Assembly: GCA_900473415.1 (NCBI GenBank)
Contig: UCLR01000003.1
Location: forward strand, 124,001 to 188,000
Reading direction: 5' to 3'
Length of the DNA: 64,000 bases
DNA from: Hyphomicrobiales bacterium
GTDB lineage: Bacteria; Pseudomonadota; Alphaproteobacteria; Rhizobiales; Beijerinckiaceae
Positions 10,297 to 18,970 of this stretch are shown piece by piece (the stretch's first letter is position 1; each line of letters begins with the position of its first letter). A model generated the notes under the pieces. The model was given only the letters and a program-made list of their open reading frames with translations. It did no database searches and was not told where the DNA came from. The position numbers and the translations under genes are program-made.

Positions 10297-11268
10297 TCAG
10301 ACGATCTGGTTGCGCAGGACCGTCTCGCCGCGGGCGAGGCGATCGAGATTGTCGAGGAAGATGTCGATCACATTCCCCTCGTAGGCGCGGGTCTCCCCGG
10401 CGCTGTGGGGCGTGACGATCACCTGCGGCAAACGCCAGAGCGGCGAGGCGGCCGGTAGCGGCTCCTCATGGACACAGTCGAGCCCGGCCCCGGCGATTGT
10501 CCCCTTGCCGAGGGCCTCGATCAGGGCCGCCTCATCGACGACGCGCCCGCGCGCGACATTGATCAGAAACGCGGTGGGCTTCATCGCCGAGAGGATGCGG
10601 GCGTCGATCAGCCCTTCCGTCTCGGGCGTCAGCGGGCAGGTCAACGCGACGAAATCAGCGCCCGCCACGGCCTCTGCGAGCTTGTCGGGATGGACGACGG
10701 CCTCGACATGCGGCTGCGGCTCGGCGCTGCGCCGGACGCCGATGACACGCATGTCGAAGGCGCTCGCGAGCCTGGCGAGCCTCAGTCCGATCTGACCGAG
10801 CCCGACGATGACGAGCGTCTTGCCGCCGAGCTCGTCCTCGCGGCGGGCCCGGTCACCGATCATCGGACGCCAGTACGGCTTGGCCTGGTTGTCGCGGGCG
10901 AAATGGATCTGGCGGGTGAGCGACAGGATCAGCGACATCGCGTGCTCGGCGACGGCGCGCATGTTGCCGCCCTGGGCGCTGGCGAGGCGGATGCCGGCGG
11001 CGCCGATCGCCGCCTTGTCGAACTGGTCGGTGCCGGCGCTGATCGACTGGATGAAGCGGAGCTTCGGGAGATGCGGCAGCAGATCGTTGCGCCAGAGGCC
11101 GGATACGACGAGCACATCCGCCTCCGGGGCACGTTCGCGCAGCTCATCGAGACTGCGGACCTCGAAGCTCCTGGCAGGACGGCCGCGCGTCGCGAACTCG
11201 TCGCCCAGCTGATAGGCGGGGTGGGCGAAGCCGATCGTCAATTCGCCTTCCGGCGGCAGGAATGCCAT
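10297..11268 (-). CDS. D-2-hydroxyacid dehydrogenase (NAD-dependent)
   Basis: Reversible oxidation of a D-2-hydroxyacid to a 2-ketoacid, or reduction of glyoxylate or hydroxypyruvate. 323 residues. The NAD-binding motif VIVGLGQIGLRLARL is in the middle, followed by the catalytic Arg in NVARGRVVDEAAL, Glu in DCVHEEPLP and His in TPHSAGE. An in-frame start at 11346 would add 26 residues; the ATG at 11268 has GAGAGAAG upstream and begins at the family's usual N-terminus, so it is preferred. The gene is followed closely by the MFS transporter and preceded 81 bases upstream by cobC on the same strand. Specific substrate uncertain. Confidence 0.9.
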   Translation of the reverse strand: MAFLPPEGELTIGFAHPAYQLGDEFATRGRPARSFEVRSLDELRERAPEADVLVVSGLWRNDLLPHLPKLRFIQSISAGTDQFDKAAIGAAGIRLASAQGGNMRAVAEHAMSLILSLTRQIHFARDNQAKPYWRPMIGDRARREDELGGKTLVIVGLGQIGLRLARLASAFDMRVIGVRRSAEPQPHVEAVVHPDKLAEAVAGADFVALTCPLTPETEGLIDARILSAMKPTAFLINVARGRVVDEAALIEALGKGTIAGAGLDCVHEEPLPAASPLWRLPQVIVTPHSAGETRAYEGNVIDIFLDNLDRLARGETVLRNQIV

Positions 11269-11349
11269 GCGTCTTCTCTCCCCGAATCCTTTGTGGCGAA
11301 CGTTAGCCGCCGCTACGGCGCCTGTCCCCGCGCCGGCCGCATGCAAGTG

Positions 11350-12366
11350 TCACGCTGGAGCGGATGCGGCCGGCGCATCGGCGGCCAGCGCCGCCTGCAG
11401 CCTCGACCAACCGGCCTCGTCGCCCGGCAGCCCGAAACGAAGCCGCTCGGGCGCCTGCTGGAAGCGCCGCGCATAGAGACCGTTGCGGCCGAGGCGGGCA
11501 AAGAGCGCCGGCGCCGTTTGAGTCTCCAGCAGGCGGAAGAGGCTCGTGCCGCCGACGATCCGGCCATGCGGGGCGAGCAGCGCATCGAGCCGCGCGGCAT
11601 CGCGCGCCCGCTCTGCCGCCGCTTGCGCCAGCCAGGCGCGATCCGCCAGCGCGCGCGCCCCGACATGCAGCGCAGGCCCGGCGACCGACCAGGGCCCGAG
11701 CCCGGCCGCGAGGCGCGCCGTCAGCTCTTTCGCCGCGATGGCGAAGCCGAGCCGTAACCCGGCCAGACCGTATGTCTTGCCGAAGGAGCGCAGCACGATC
11801 GCGCCCCGTGGTAAATTGGGGATGATGCTCATAGCAGGGGTGAAGTCGGCGAAAGCCTCGTCGATAACCAGCAAGCCCCCGCGGGCAGCGCAACGTCCCG
11901 CGAGCTGCGCGAGTTCCGATTTCGGCAGCACCCGCCCGTCAGGGTTGTTCGGGTTGACCACGACGAGGGTCGCGGCCGTCTGGGCCTCGGCCAGGTTCGC
12001 GGCTTCGATCACCCGGAAGCCGGCCTTGCTCCAGGCATGGGCATGTTCGGCATAGGTCGGCCCCAGCACGGCGACCGGGCCCGCCGGGGCGAGGCTCGGA
12101 AGCAACTCGATCAGGATCTGGGTGCCGGGCGCGGCAACGATGCCCGCGCCTGCCGGCACGCCGAAGGCTGCGCGGGCGACGGCGAACAAGGCCGCCTCCT
12201 CGCTCGCGCCCGGCAGCCGCGTCCACAGGCTTAACGGCAGCTCCGGAAGCGGATAGGAGATCGGATTGATCCCGGTGGAAAGATCGATCCAGGGCTCCGG
12301 CGCATCGGGAAAGAGCGCGCGCGCCGTGGCAAGATCGCCGCCATGCCAGATGCCGTCCTCAGCCAC
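11350..12366 (-). CDS. cobC: Threonine-phosphate decarboxylase / CobC (cobalamin synthesis)
   Basis: PLP-dependent class I/II aminotransferase-fold enzyme that makes the aminopropanol phosphate arm of cobalamin from threonine phosphate. 338 residues with HGGDLATARALFP near the N-terminus and DLSTGINP, both typical of this family, NPNNPDGRVL, and the PLP lysine in SFGKTYGLAGLRLGF. Translation starts at a GTG at 12366; no in-frame ATG lies near the conserved N-terminus. The next gene outward, cobD, encodes the enzyme that attaches this arm, which supports the assignment. The two start codons face away from each other across only 14 bases. Confidence 0.92.
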   Translation of the reverse strand: MAEDGIWHGGDLATARALFPDAPEPWIDLSTGINPISYPLPELPLSLWTRLPGASEEAALFAVARAAFGVPAGAGIVAAPGTQILIELLPSLAPAGPVAVLGPTYAEHAHAWSKAGFRVIEAANLAEAQTAATLVVVNPNNPDGRVLPKSELAQLAGRCAARGGLLVIDEAFADFTPAMSIIPNLPRGAIVLRSFGKTYGLAGLRLGFAIAAKELTARLAAGLGPWSVAGPALHVGARALADRAWLAQAAAERARDAARLDALLAPHGRIVGGTSLFRLLETQTAPALFARLGRNGLYARRFQQAPERLRFGLPGDEAGWSRLQAALAADAPAASAPA

Positions 12367-12380
12367 GTTTCGCGCCCCGC

Positions 12381-13358
12381 ATGAATCCCTCCGATAGCCT
12401 GCCGCTGCTCATCCTCGCCCTCGTGGCCGAGGCGGCGTTCGGCTATCCGCAGCGCTTCTATGCCGCAATCGGCCATCCCGTCACCTGGATCGGCAAGCTG
12501 ATCGGCGTGCTGGACCGCGGGCTGAACCGCGAAGGCGCCTCCTTCGCCAGCCGCAAGGTCATGGGCGCGCTGGCACTGGCGCTGCTGCTCGCTGTCACCG
12601 TGGTGCTTGCAACGGTGGTCCAGAACCTGCTGCTCACCACCGGGCCGTTCGGCCTCATCCTGCTCGCGCTGATCGCCTCGACGCTGATCGCACAACGCAG
12701 CCTCCACGAGCACGTCGCCCGCGTCGCCGAGGGGTTGGAGCGCGATGGTCTCGACGGCGGCCGGCAGGCGGTCTCGATGATCGTCGGGCGCAATCCGCAG
12801 ACGCTGGACGGGGCCGGCGTCGCGCGGGCGGCGATCGAAAGCCTGGCCGAGAACTTCTCCGACGGCATCGTCGCTCCCGCCTTCTGGCTGGGCTTAAGCG
12901 GGCTGCCCGGCATCGCCGCCTACAAGGCGATCAACACGGCCGATTCGATGATCGGGCATCGCACGCCGCGCCATCTCGCCTTCGGCTGGGCTTCCGCGCG
13001 GCTCGATGACCTCGTCAACCTGCCGGCCTCGCGGCTGACGGCGCTGCTGCTGATCGCGGCCGCGGCACTCGACCGCGAGGCCGATGCCGGCGGCGCCCTG
13101 CGCGCGGTGCGACGCGATGCGGGCAAGCATCGCTCGCCCAACGCCGGCTGGCCGGAGGCGGCGATGGCCGGGGCGCTGGGTCTCAAGCTCGCAGGGCCGC
13201 GCACCTATGGGCAGACGCGGGTCGAGGACCATTGGATGGGCGACGGCCGGGCCGAAGCAACAGCCGCCGACATCCGGCGGGCGCTCAGGCTCTACCGCCG
13301 CGCCTGCGGCCTGCTTTGGGGGCTGGCAGCGCTGCTGGCCGCGGCGACGCTGCTCTAA
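12381..13358 (+). CDS. cobD: Adenosylcobinamide-phosphate synthase
   Basis: Membrane enzyme of cobalamin synthesis (CobD in the Pseudomonas naming, CbiB in Salmonella) that joins cobyric acid to the aminopropanol arm supplied by the CobC product. 325 residues; hydrophobic helices near residues 1-20 and 55-95, the motif AENFSDGIVAPAFW, and the strongly conserved block NTADSMIGHRTPRH...FGWASARLDDLVNLPASRL. The ATG at 12381 has no obvious Shine-Dalgarno sequence and lies 14 bases from the divergent cobC start, so the two promoters must lie within or over each other's coding sequence. No cobalamin riboswitch fits in this gap. Confidence 0.94.
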   Translation: MNPSDSLPLLILALVAEAAFGYPQRFYAAIGHPVTWIGKLIGVLDRGLNREGASFASRKVMGALALALLLAVTVVLATVVQNLLLTTGPFGLILLALIASTLIAQRSLHEHVARVAEGLERDGLDGGRQAVSMIVGRNPQTLDGAGVARAAIESLAENFSDGIVAPAFWLGLSGLPGIAAYKAINTADSMIGHRTPRHLAFGWASARLDDLVNLPASRLTALLLIAAAALDREADAGGALRAVRRDAGKHRSPNAGWPEAAMAGALGLKLAGPRTYGQTRVEDHWMGDGRAEATAADIRRALRLYRRACGLLWGLAALLAAATLL

Positions 13359-13377
13359 GCCTTAGTTCGGAACCGGT

Positions 13378-13562
13378 ACGGCGCGCCGCGCGATCGCCTG
13401 CAGATCGGCGCCCTGTGGCAGTGAACCGCATGCTCGGAGTCGAGGCGTTTGGTTGCGGCATTGGCCAAATCCGTTCTCGCTCACCGTCAGGCTGATGATC
13501 AGGATCGACGGATCGTCGATCCTTGCCAGCAAATCAGCGCTCGTCTCCGTCGCGTCGGCGAC
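13378..13562 (-). pseudogene. Frameshifted fragment of a mannitol/fructuronate dehydrogenase gene
   Basis: On the minus strand this segment encodes ADATETSADLLARIDDPSI and IISLTVSENG, matching residues around 110-140 of the intact mannitol dehydrogenase at 31320-32801 (ADATETSADLLVRISDPSI, IISLTVTENG). Bases 13526-13561 are identical in reverse complement to 31642-31677, a run of 36. After the ENG codons two bases are missing and the homology continues in another frame (NAATKRLD, as in the intact gene). Both ends of the gene are gone. It is a decayed inverted copy, not a functional gene. Confidence 0.8.
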
Positions 13563-13598
13563 GTCATTTCTGCCGCCAGAGCGGGGGGAAAGCCTCGC

Positions 13599-13616
13599 AT
13601 AATACAATTGTGTTAT
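13599..13616. promoter_or_regulatory. Near-perfect 18-bp palindrome, candidate operator
   Basis: ATAATACAATTGTGTTAT is symmetric except for one base pair, with a perfect core ACAATTGT, in an AT-rich patch of otherwise high-GC DNA. It lies 98 bases before the metallophosphoesterase ATG, the first gene of the phosphodiesterase/ABC operon. The CATTTGT a few bases downstream (around 13625) recurs in the operator candidate at 21784-21805, so the SorC regulator at 20697-21647 may bind both. That link is inference. Confidence 0.4.
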
Positions 13617-13714
13617 AAAACTTTCATTTGTATGGTCCAAGACAAAGCCGCTGTCCCCGCGTTCGCGCCGGGCACAGACGGTCGCCCGATCAAGCGGCGA
13701 ATTCTGGAGGGAAC

Positions 13715-14536
13715 ATGCAGCGGGTTGTGCAGATCTCCGACACCCATCTGAGCCCGACCAAACGGCATTTTGCCGATAATTGGGGTCCGCTCGCGTCGTG
13801 GCTCGCAGCCCGCACCCCCGACCTCGTCGTCCACACCGGCGATGTCACGGTCGATGGCGCAGATGTCGACGAGGACATGCGCCATTGCCGCGCGCTGCTC
13901 GACACGCTCGGCGCGCCGGTGCTCAGCATTCCCGGCAACCATGATGTCGGCGAGGCCTATCACCCGCACCAGCCGGTGAACGACGCCCGCCTCGCGAGCT
14001 GGCGCAATCATCTCGGCGAGGATTTCTGGGCTCACGACCTCGAAGGCTGGAGGCTGATCGGGCTCAATTCGATGCTGTTCGGCAGCGACGAGGCCGAGGA
14101 GAAACGCCAACTCGCCTGGCTCGACCGGCAGATCGCCGAAGCCGACGGGCGCCGCCTCGGCTGGTTCCTGCACCGGCCACTGTTCATCGAGAGCCCTGAC
14201 GAGGGCGACAAGGGATATTGGAGTGTGCCGCCGCGGCCGCGCAGGCATCTGCTCGAGCTCGTGAGCCGGCACGAGGTCGCCTTCGTCGCCAGCGGCCATC
14301 TGCACCGCGCCCATGACTTCGCCGTCGATGGCACGCGCTACATCTGGGGCCCCTCGTCCGGTTTCGTCGTCGGCCCCGAATTGCAGCCCGGCATGGCCGG
14401 CACGACCACGCTGGGCGCCGTCTCCTACACCTTCGACGGGCGGGACTTCGCGGCTGAGATCCACGAGATCCCAGCGCTGAAGACGCTCTGGATCGATGAC
14501 GTGATCCACGAGGTCTACCCGCCGCGCGCCGCCTGA
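13715..14536 (+). CDS. Metallophosphoesterase (calcineurin-like), probable phosphodiesterase
   Basis: Two-metal phosphoesterase of 273 residues, soluble. Metal-ligand motifs in order: ISDTHL (residues 7-12), HTGDVTVDG, IPGNHDVGE, FLHRPLF and SGHLHRAHD. The ATG at 13715 has GGAGGGA seven bases upstream; the open frame further 5' is not conserved. It heads a rightward operon with a sugar-type ABC importer, a second (GpdQ-like) metallophosphoesterase and an IMPase-type phosphatase, so a role in splitting an imported phosphodiester or sugar phosphate is likely. Cyclic nucleotide phosphodiesterase (CpdA-like) activity is an alternative the sequence cannot exclude. Confidence 0.85.
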   Translation: MQRVVQISDTHLSPTKRHFADNWGPLASWLAARTPDLVVHTGDVTVDGADVDEDMRHCRALLDTLGAPVLSIPGNHDVGEAYHPHQPVNDARLASWRNHLGEDFWAHDLEGWRLIGLNSMLFGSDEAEEKRQLAWLDRQIAEADGRRLGWFLHRPLFIESPDEGDKGYWSVPPRPRRHLLELVSRHEVAFVASGHLHRAHDFAVDGTRYIWGPSSGFVVGPELQPGMAGTTTLGAVSYTFDGRDFAAEIHEIPALKTLWIDDVIHEVYPPRAA

Positions 14537-14618
14537 AACGCCTCCCCGACTGCCTGCCGGCCGCCGGGGCAAGACGCGCCCAACGACGAGCCCAGAGGGC
14601 CACAGAAAGGCGAACGAC

Positions 14619-15806
14619 ATGGCCAAGGTCGCACTCTCCTCCATTGCCAAGTCCTTCGGACCGACGAAGGTGCTCGGCGGTGTCGATCTCGACATTGCCG
14701 ATGGCGAATTCCTGACGCTGGTCGGGCCGTCAGGCTGCGGAAAGTCGACCCTGATCCGGATCATCGCCGGGCTGGAACACCAGAACGCCGGCAGCGTCGC
14801 TATTGGAGGTAGCAGCGTCGATCACCTGCGCCCGCATGAGCGGCGCGTCGCCATGGTGTTTCAGTCCTATGCGCTTTATCCGCACATGAGCGTTGGGGCG
14901 AACATCGCCCTGCCGTTGACGATGTCGCGGCTCAAGCTCTGGCAGCGCCTGCCGCTGCTGCGGCAGCTCTCTGCCCAGCGACGGAGCGTGATGCGCGGCA
15001 TCGAGGCCGATGTCGAGGCCGTGGCGGCACAGCTCCAGCTCGACCATCTGCTCGCCCGCAAGCCGGCCCAGCTCTCGGGCGGCCAGCGCCAGCGTGTCGC
15101 GCTCGGACGCGCCATGGTGCGTAACCCGGACGTCTTCCTGATGGACGAGCCGCTATCGAACCTCGACGCCAAGCTGCGCGTCCATATGCGCACGGAATTG
15201 GCCGAACTGCACAAGCGCCTGGGTGCCACCTTCATCTATGTCACCCACGATCAGGTCGAGGCGATGACGATGTCCGACCGCGTCGCGATGATGGATTCAG
15301 GCGCCGTGCTGCAACTCGGCACGCCCTCGCAGCTTTATGAGAAGCCGGCCTCGTTGAAGGTCGCGCAGTTCATTGGCAGCCCGACCATCAACCTGCTGCC
15401 GGCGGCGACGGCGGCCGGCGGCCGGCTCGAACTCTTCGGCCGACCGTTGGCGCTCGCCGTCCCGCTCGCACAGGGAGAGGCGGTGGCGCTCGGCATTCGC
15501 TCCGAGGCGCTCTCGCTCGTCCAGGGCGAGCCCGGCGGCAACGGCCGGGCCTGGTTCTCGGCCCGCCTGCGGCGCAAGGAAAACCTCGGCTCCGAATACA
15601 TCCTGCATTTCGATCTCGCCGGGCGTGACGCTGCCGGTGTGACGATGCGGGCAACGCCGGCCGCGGCCGCTGGCGTGAACGAGGCCGCCGAGGTCACGCT
15701 CGGCTTCGACGAGACTGCCGCCCATATCTTCGCGGCCGATGGCGAGCGCATCGAGCCGCGCGGGCAAGGCGCCGCGACCGGCTCCGTCGTGCCACTGAGG
15801 GCCTGA
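14619..15806 (+). CDS. ugpC: ABC importer ATP-binding protein, MalK/UgpC type
   Basis: Energises sugar or glycerol-phosphate import at the inner membrane. 395 residues: Walker A GPSGCGKST near residue 40, Q-loop VFQSYALYPHMSV, signature LSGGQRQRVALGRAM, Walker B DVFLMDEPLSNLDAKL, switch His in YVTHDQVEA, then the C-terminal OB-fold (TOBE) regulatory domain of the MalK group from about residue 245. Odd point: between the Q-loop and the signature there is extra sequence of roughly 20 residues, rich in Leu, Arg and Gln (RLKLWQRLPLLRQLSAQRRS), not present in standard MalK. It is the only MalK-type ATPase in the window, although three sets of matching permeases are present. The UgpC name is by similarity. 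Confidence 0.92.
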   Translation: MAKVALSSIAKSFGPTKVLGGVDLDIADGEFLTLVGPSGCGKSTLIRIIAGLEHQNAGSVAIGGSSVDHLRPHERRVAMVFQSYALYPHMSVGANIALPLTMSRLKLWQRLPLLRQLSAQRRSVMRGIEADVEAVAAQLQLDHLLARKPAQLSGGQRQRVALGRAMVRNPDVFLMDEPLSNLDAKLRVHMRTELAELHKRLGATFIYVTHDQVEAMTMSDRVAMMDSGAVLQLGTPSQLYEKPASLKVAQFIGSPTINLLPAATAAGGRLELFGRPLALAVPLAQGEAVALGIRSEALSLVQGEPGGNGRAWFSARLRRKENLGSEYILHFDLAGRDAAGVTMRATPAAAAGVNEAAEVTLGFDETAAHIFAADGERIEPRGQGAATGSVVPLRA

Positions 15807-15808
15807 GC

Positions 15809-16732
15809 ATGACGCTCGCCCTCGCATCGACCGCCGGCTTCACTTCCACCACGCGCCGCAGGCTCTGGATCGAGCGCGTCACCGGCCTCGGCTTCGCGCT
15901 CCCGGCCTTCGCCCTGCTCCTGCTGACGATCCTGCTGCCGCTCGCCGTCCTGCTCTGGCTCAGCCTCACGAATTACGAGTTCGGCGGCGTCGACATGGAC
16001 TGGGTCGGCCTCGCCAATTTCCAGAAGGCGCTAGCCGATCCGATCATCCGGCGCTCGCTCGTCAATACCTTGCTCTATGTCGCCATCGTCGTGCCGGGCG
16101 GCGTGCTGGGCGCGCTGCTCATCGCCGTGCTCGTGCATCGGCGCAAGCGCACGCGCTCGTTCTACGAAGTGGTCTACTTCCTGCCGGTGACCTCGACGCT
16201 GATCGCCATGGCGACGGTCTGGCAGTTCCTGCTCCATCCCTCGCTGGGACCAGTCAACGGCCTGCTCAAGTGGCTAGGCATCGGCCCGATCGCGTTCCTC
16301 AGCGAGCCCTCGACGGCGCTGGCGACGCTCGCCGTGATCGGCATCTGGCAGCTCATCGGCTTCAACATGATCCTCTTCCTCGCCGGGCTGACCGCGATCC
16401 CGCGCGATCTCTACGAGGCCGCCGACATCGACGGCTGCTCCAGCGGCATCGACCGCTTCCTGACCATTACCTGGCCGCTGCTCGGGCCGACGACGATGTT
16501 CGTTCTCGTCACCACCATGATCACCGCCTTCAAGATCTTCGACACGGTTGCGGTGATGACGCGCGGTGGCCCGGTCGGCTCGACCGAGGTGCTGCTCTAC
16601 AACATCTATCTCGAAGGCTTTCAGTACTTCCACACCGGCTACGCCGCGGCGCTGACCTTCATCTTCCTCGCCTTCATCCTCGTCTTCTCGGCCGTGCAGA
16701 CCTTCGCCCTCGACAAGAAGGTGCACTACTGA
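15809..16732 (+). CDS. ABC sugar importer permease, MalF/UgpA type
   Basis: Inner-membrane subunit of the importer whose ATPase is encoded two bases upstream. 307 residues with an N-terminal helix (GLGFALPAFALLLLTILLPLAVLLWLS split over residues 22-50) and further hydrophobic segments. The cytoplasmic EAA loop that docks on the ATPase reads YEAADIDGC...FLTITWPLLGPT near residue 200. The stop overlaps the ATG of the partner permease by one base (TGATG), showing translational coupling. The binding protein follows at 17697. Substrate is unknown but phosphodiester or phosphorylated polyols are suggested by the flanking esterases. Confidence 0.92.
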   Translation: MTLALASTAGFTSTTRRRLWIERVTGLGFALPAFALLLLTILLPLAVLLWLSLTNYEFGGVDMDWVGLANFQKALADPIIRRSLVNTLLYVAIVVPGGVLGALLIAVLVHRRKRTRSFYEVVYFLPVTSTLIAMATVWQFLLHPSLGPVNGLLKWLGIGPIAFLSEPSTALATLAVIGIWQLIGFNMILFLAGLTAIPRDLYEAADIDGCSSGIDRFLTITWPLLGPTTMFVLVTTMITAFKIFDTVAVMTRGGPVGSTEVLLYNIYLEGFQYFHTGYAAALTFIFLAFILVFSAVQTFALDKKVHY

Positions 16733-17607
16733 TGGCCGATCTCGCGCTCTCCGCCGCTCCGGTCACGCCCGTCCATTCGGTGCTGCGCCGCTTCCTGACC
16801 CTTGTGCTGATTCATGGTGTCCTGATCGCCGGCGCGATCTTCATGCTGGCGCCTTTCGTCTGGATGCTGGCGACCTCGATCAAGCCGCCGGCGGAGATCT
16901 TCAGCGCCGAGATCTCGCTCTGGCCGAAGCAATTCTACGGCCTGCAGAATTACGGCTTCGCCATGGAAAAGGCGCCGCTGCTGCGCTTCGCGCTGAACGG
17001 CGTCATCCTTTGCGGCGGCATCCTGATCGTCCAGCTCCTCGTCGCGATCCCTTGCGCCTATGCGTTGGCGAAGCTCGATTTTCCCGGCCGCAACGCACTG
17101 TTCGTGCTGGTGCTGCTCGGCCTGTGCATCCCCGTGCAGGTGCCGGCGATGCCGCTCTACATCGCGCTCGCCCAGCTCGGGCTGCTCAACACCTATTTCT
17201 CGATGATGATGCCGTTCTTCCTCTCGGTCTTCGCCATCTTCCTGTTCCGCCAGTTCTTCCGCAGCTTCCCAGACGACATCATCAACGCCGCCCGGCTCGA
17301 CGGCATGAGCGAGTTCGAGATCGTCTGGCGCATCGTCACGCCCAGCGCCTGGCCGGCGATCGCCGCCTTCTCGGTCTTCTCGGCCGTGGCCCACTGGAAC
17401 GATCTCTACTGGCCGCTGATCGTCATCTCCGACGCCAAGCTCGCGCCGCCGCCGCTCGGGATGATGTTCTTCGCCGATGCCGAAACCGGATCGAATTACG
17501 GCGCGCTCACCGCCGCTGCGACGATCCTGACCGCACCGCTCGTCCTCGCCTTCCTCGTCGCCCGGCGCAGGTTCATCGACGGAATCACCATGACAGGGGT
17601 GAAGTAG
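16732..17607 (+). CDS. ABC sugar importer permease, MalG/UgpE type
   Basis: Second permease of the same importer, 291 residues. First helix near residues 22-42 (LIHGVLIAGAIFMLAPFVWML), followed by TSIKPPAEIF, a typical MalG-group sequence. The EAA loop reads INAARLDGMSEFEIVWRIV. The start is the ATG that overlaps the preceding stop by one base; an open frame reaching far upstream in the same phase is only the shadow of the preceding gene. The permease is followed by an 89-base gap and then the gene for the binding protein. Confidence 0.92.
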   Translation: MADLALSAAPVTPVHSVLRRFLTLVLIHGVLIAGAIFMLAPFVWMLATSIKPPAEIFSAEISLWPKQFYGLQNYGFAMEKAPLLRFALNGVILCGGILIVQLLVAIPCAYALAKLDFPGRNALFVLVLLGLCIPVQVPAMPLYIALAQLGLLNTYFSMMMPFFLSVFAIFLFRQFFRSFPDDIINAARLDGMSEFEIVWRIVTPSAWPAIAAFSVFSAVAHWNDLYWPLIVISDAKLAPPPLGMMFFADAETGSNYGALTAAATILTAPLVLAFLVARRRFIDGITMTGVK

Positions 17608-17696
17608 CCGGCCGCGCAGCCGCCCGCCCAACCAAGAGTTCAGGCCTGAAGCAACGCAACCCGACAGCCCCGCTGTCCATGCCAAGGAGATTACGC

Positions 17697-18968
17697 ATGA
17701 AACGTCTCGGCAAAGTGCTTGCCGCAACAGTGCTCGCCCTCGCTGCTTCGACGGCCGCCAAGGCAGAGCAAGTCACGCTCGACGTGCTCTACGCCTTCCC
17801 GGCTTTCGCCAAGTTCCACGAGCCGATCGCCGCGGAATTCATGAAGAAGCACCCGGACATCAAGATCAATTTCCGGGCGCCGGCCGCGAGCTATGACGAA
17901 GGCCATCAGGCGATGCTGCGCCAGTCCGTCACCAACCAGCTGCCGGATGTCTACTATTCCGGCTTCCACCTGCTGACCGAGCTTGTCGAGACGCTCGACA
18001 AGCGCAAGCAGGTGGTGGATCTCGGCCCCCTCCTGAAGGCCGAGCCGGAAGCCTGGCGCAAGGCCAACTATTCCGATGCGCTGCTCTCGCTCGGCCAGGT
18101 CGCCGGCAAGCAGGCCGGTCTCGCCTTCAACGCCTCGACGCCGCTGATGTATTTCAACGCCGAGTTGGTGAAGAAGGCCGGTGGCGACCCGGAGAAGATG
18201 CCGGACAACTGGGCCGACATCGTCGCGCTCGCCAAGAAGATCCGCAGCGGCGACACCGCCGGCATGGCCTACAACATCCATGACTGGCCGGATGACTGGC
18301 TCTGGCGCGGCGTGATCCTGCAGGGCGGCCATTCCATGCTGTCGGCCGACGGCAAGAAGGTCGCCTTCGGCGGCGAGACCGGCGAGAAGACCCTCTCGCT
18401 CCTGCGCAGCTTCGTCACCGAAGGCGGCATGCCGCTGATCGACTGGGATCAGTCGCGCCAGCAATTCATCGCCGGCAAGATCGGCATCTTCTTCGACACC
18501 CCCGCCCGCCTGCGCCAGGTCACCGACCTGGTCGGCGACCGCTTCACGCTGAAGACTGCGCTCTTCCCGGTCGACGACAAGGCCAAGGGCAAGCTGCCGA
18601 CCGGCGGCAACGCCGCGCTGATCACGGCCAAGGACCCCGCCAAGCAGAAGGCCGCCTGGGAGTTCATCAAGTTCGTCACCGGACCTGACGCCCAGAAGAT
18701 CGTCGTCGAGACCGCCGGCTACATGCCGACCAATCTGCGCGCCGGCGAGGATGCCTTCCTCGGCCCGTTCTACAAGGAGAACGCCAATTTCCGCACGATC
18801 AACGGCCAGGTCTCCCGCGCCGCGCCGTGGGAAGGCTATCCGGGCGGTAACTCGGTCCGCATCTGGCGCCAGCAGCGCGAGGTCGTCGCCGGTGTGATGC
18901 GCGGCGAGATCCAGCCCAAAGCCGGCATCGAGCGCATCGTCTCCGAGACCGAAGCCCTGATGAAGTGA
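17697..18968 (+). CDS. Periplasmic sugar-type substrate-binding protein
   Basis: Extracellular solute-binding protein of the family 1 (MalE/UgpB) group, 423 residues. Signal peptide MKRLGKVLAATVLALAAS followed by TAAKA and cleavage near residue 23. The mature part shows LDVLYAFPAFAKFHEPIA, FNASTPLMYFNAELVKKAGG and the C-terminal SGKAW-like WEFIKFVTGPDAQKIVVETAGYMPT segment usual for the group. The start has AAGGAGA about seven bases upstream. Placed after its two permeases and before a double hairpin, it should be expressed differently from the genes that follow. Ligand not predictable; the neighbouring GpdQ-like and IMPase-like enzymes point to a glycerophosphodiester or phosphorylated polyol. 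Confidence 0.9.
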   Translation: MKRLGKVLAATVLALAASTAAKAEQVTLDVLYAFPAFAKFHEPIAAEFMKKHPDIKINFRAPAASYDEGHQAMLRQSVTNQLPDVYYSGFHLLTELVETLDKRKQVVDLGPLLKAEPEAWRKANYSDALLSLGQVAGKQAGLAFNASTPLMYFNAELVKKAGGDPEKMPDNWADIVALAKKIRSGDTAGMAYNIHDWPDDWLWRGVILQGGHSMLSADGKKVAFGGETGEKTLSLLRSFVTEGGMPLIDWDQSRQQFIAGKIGIFFDTPARLRQVTDLVGDRFTLKTALFPVDDKAKGKLPTGGNAALITAKDPAKQKAAWEFIKFVTGPDAQKIVVETAGYMPTNLRAGEDAFLGPFYKENANFRTINGQVSRAAPWEGYPGGNSVRIWRQQREVVAGVMRGEIQPKAGIERIVSETEALMK

Positions 18969-18970
18969 AC

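Noticed and set aside
12360..12390. Cobalamin riboswitch upstream of cobC/cobD
   Set aside because: Only 14 bases separate the two start codons, too little for a riboswitch, and no B12-box-like sequence was seen.
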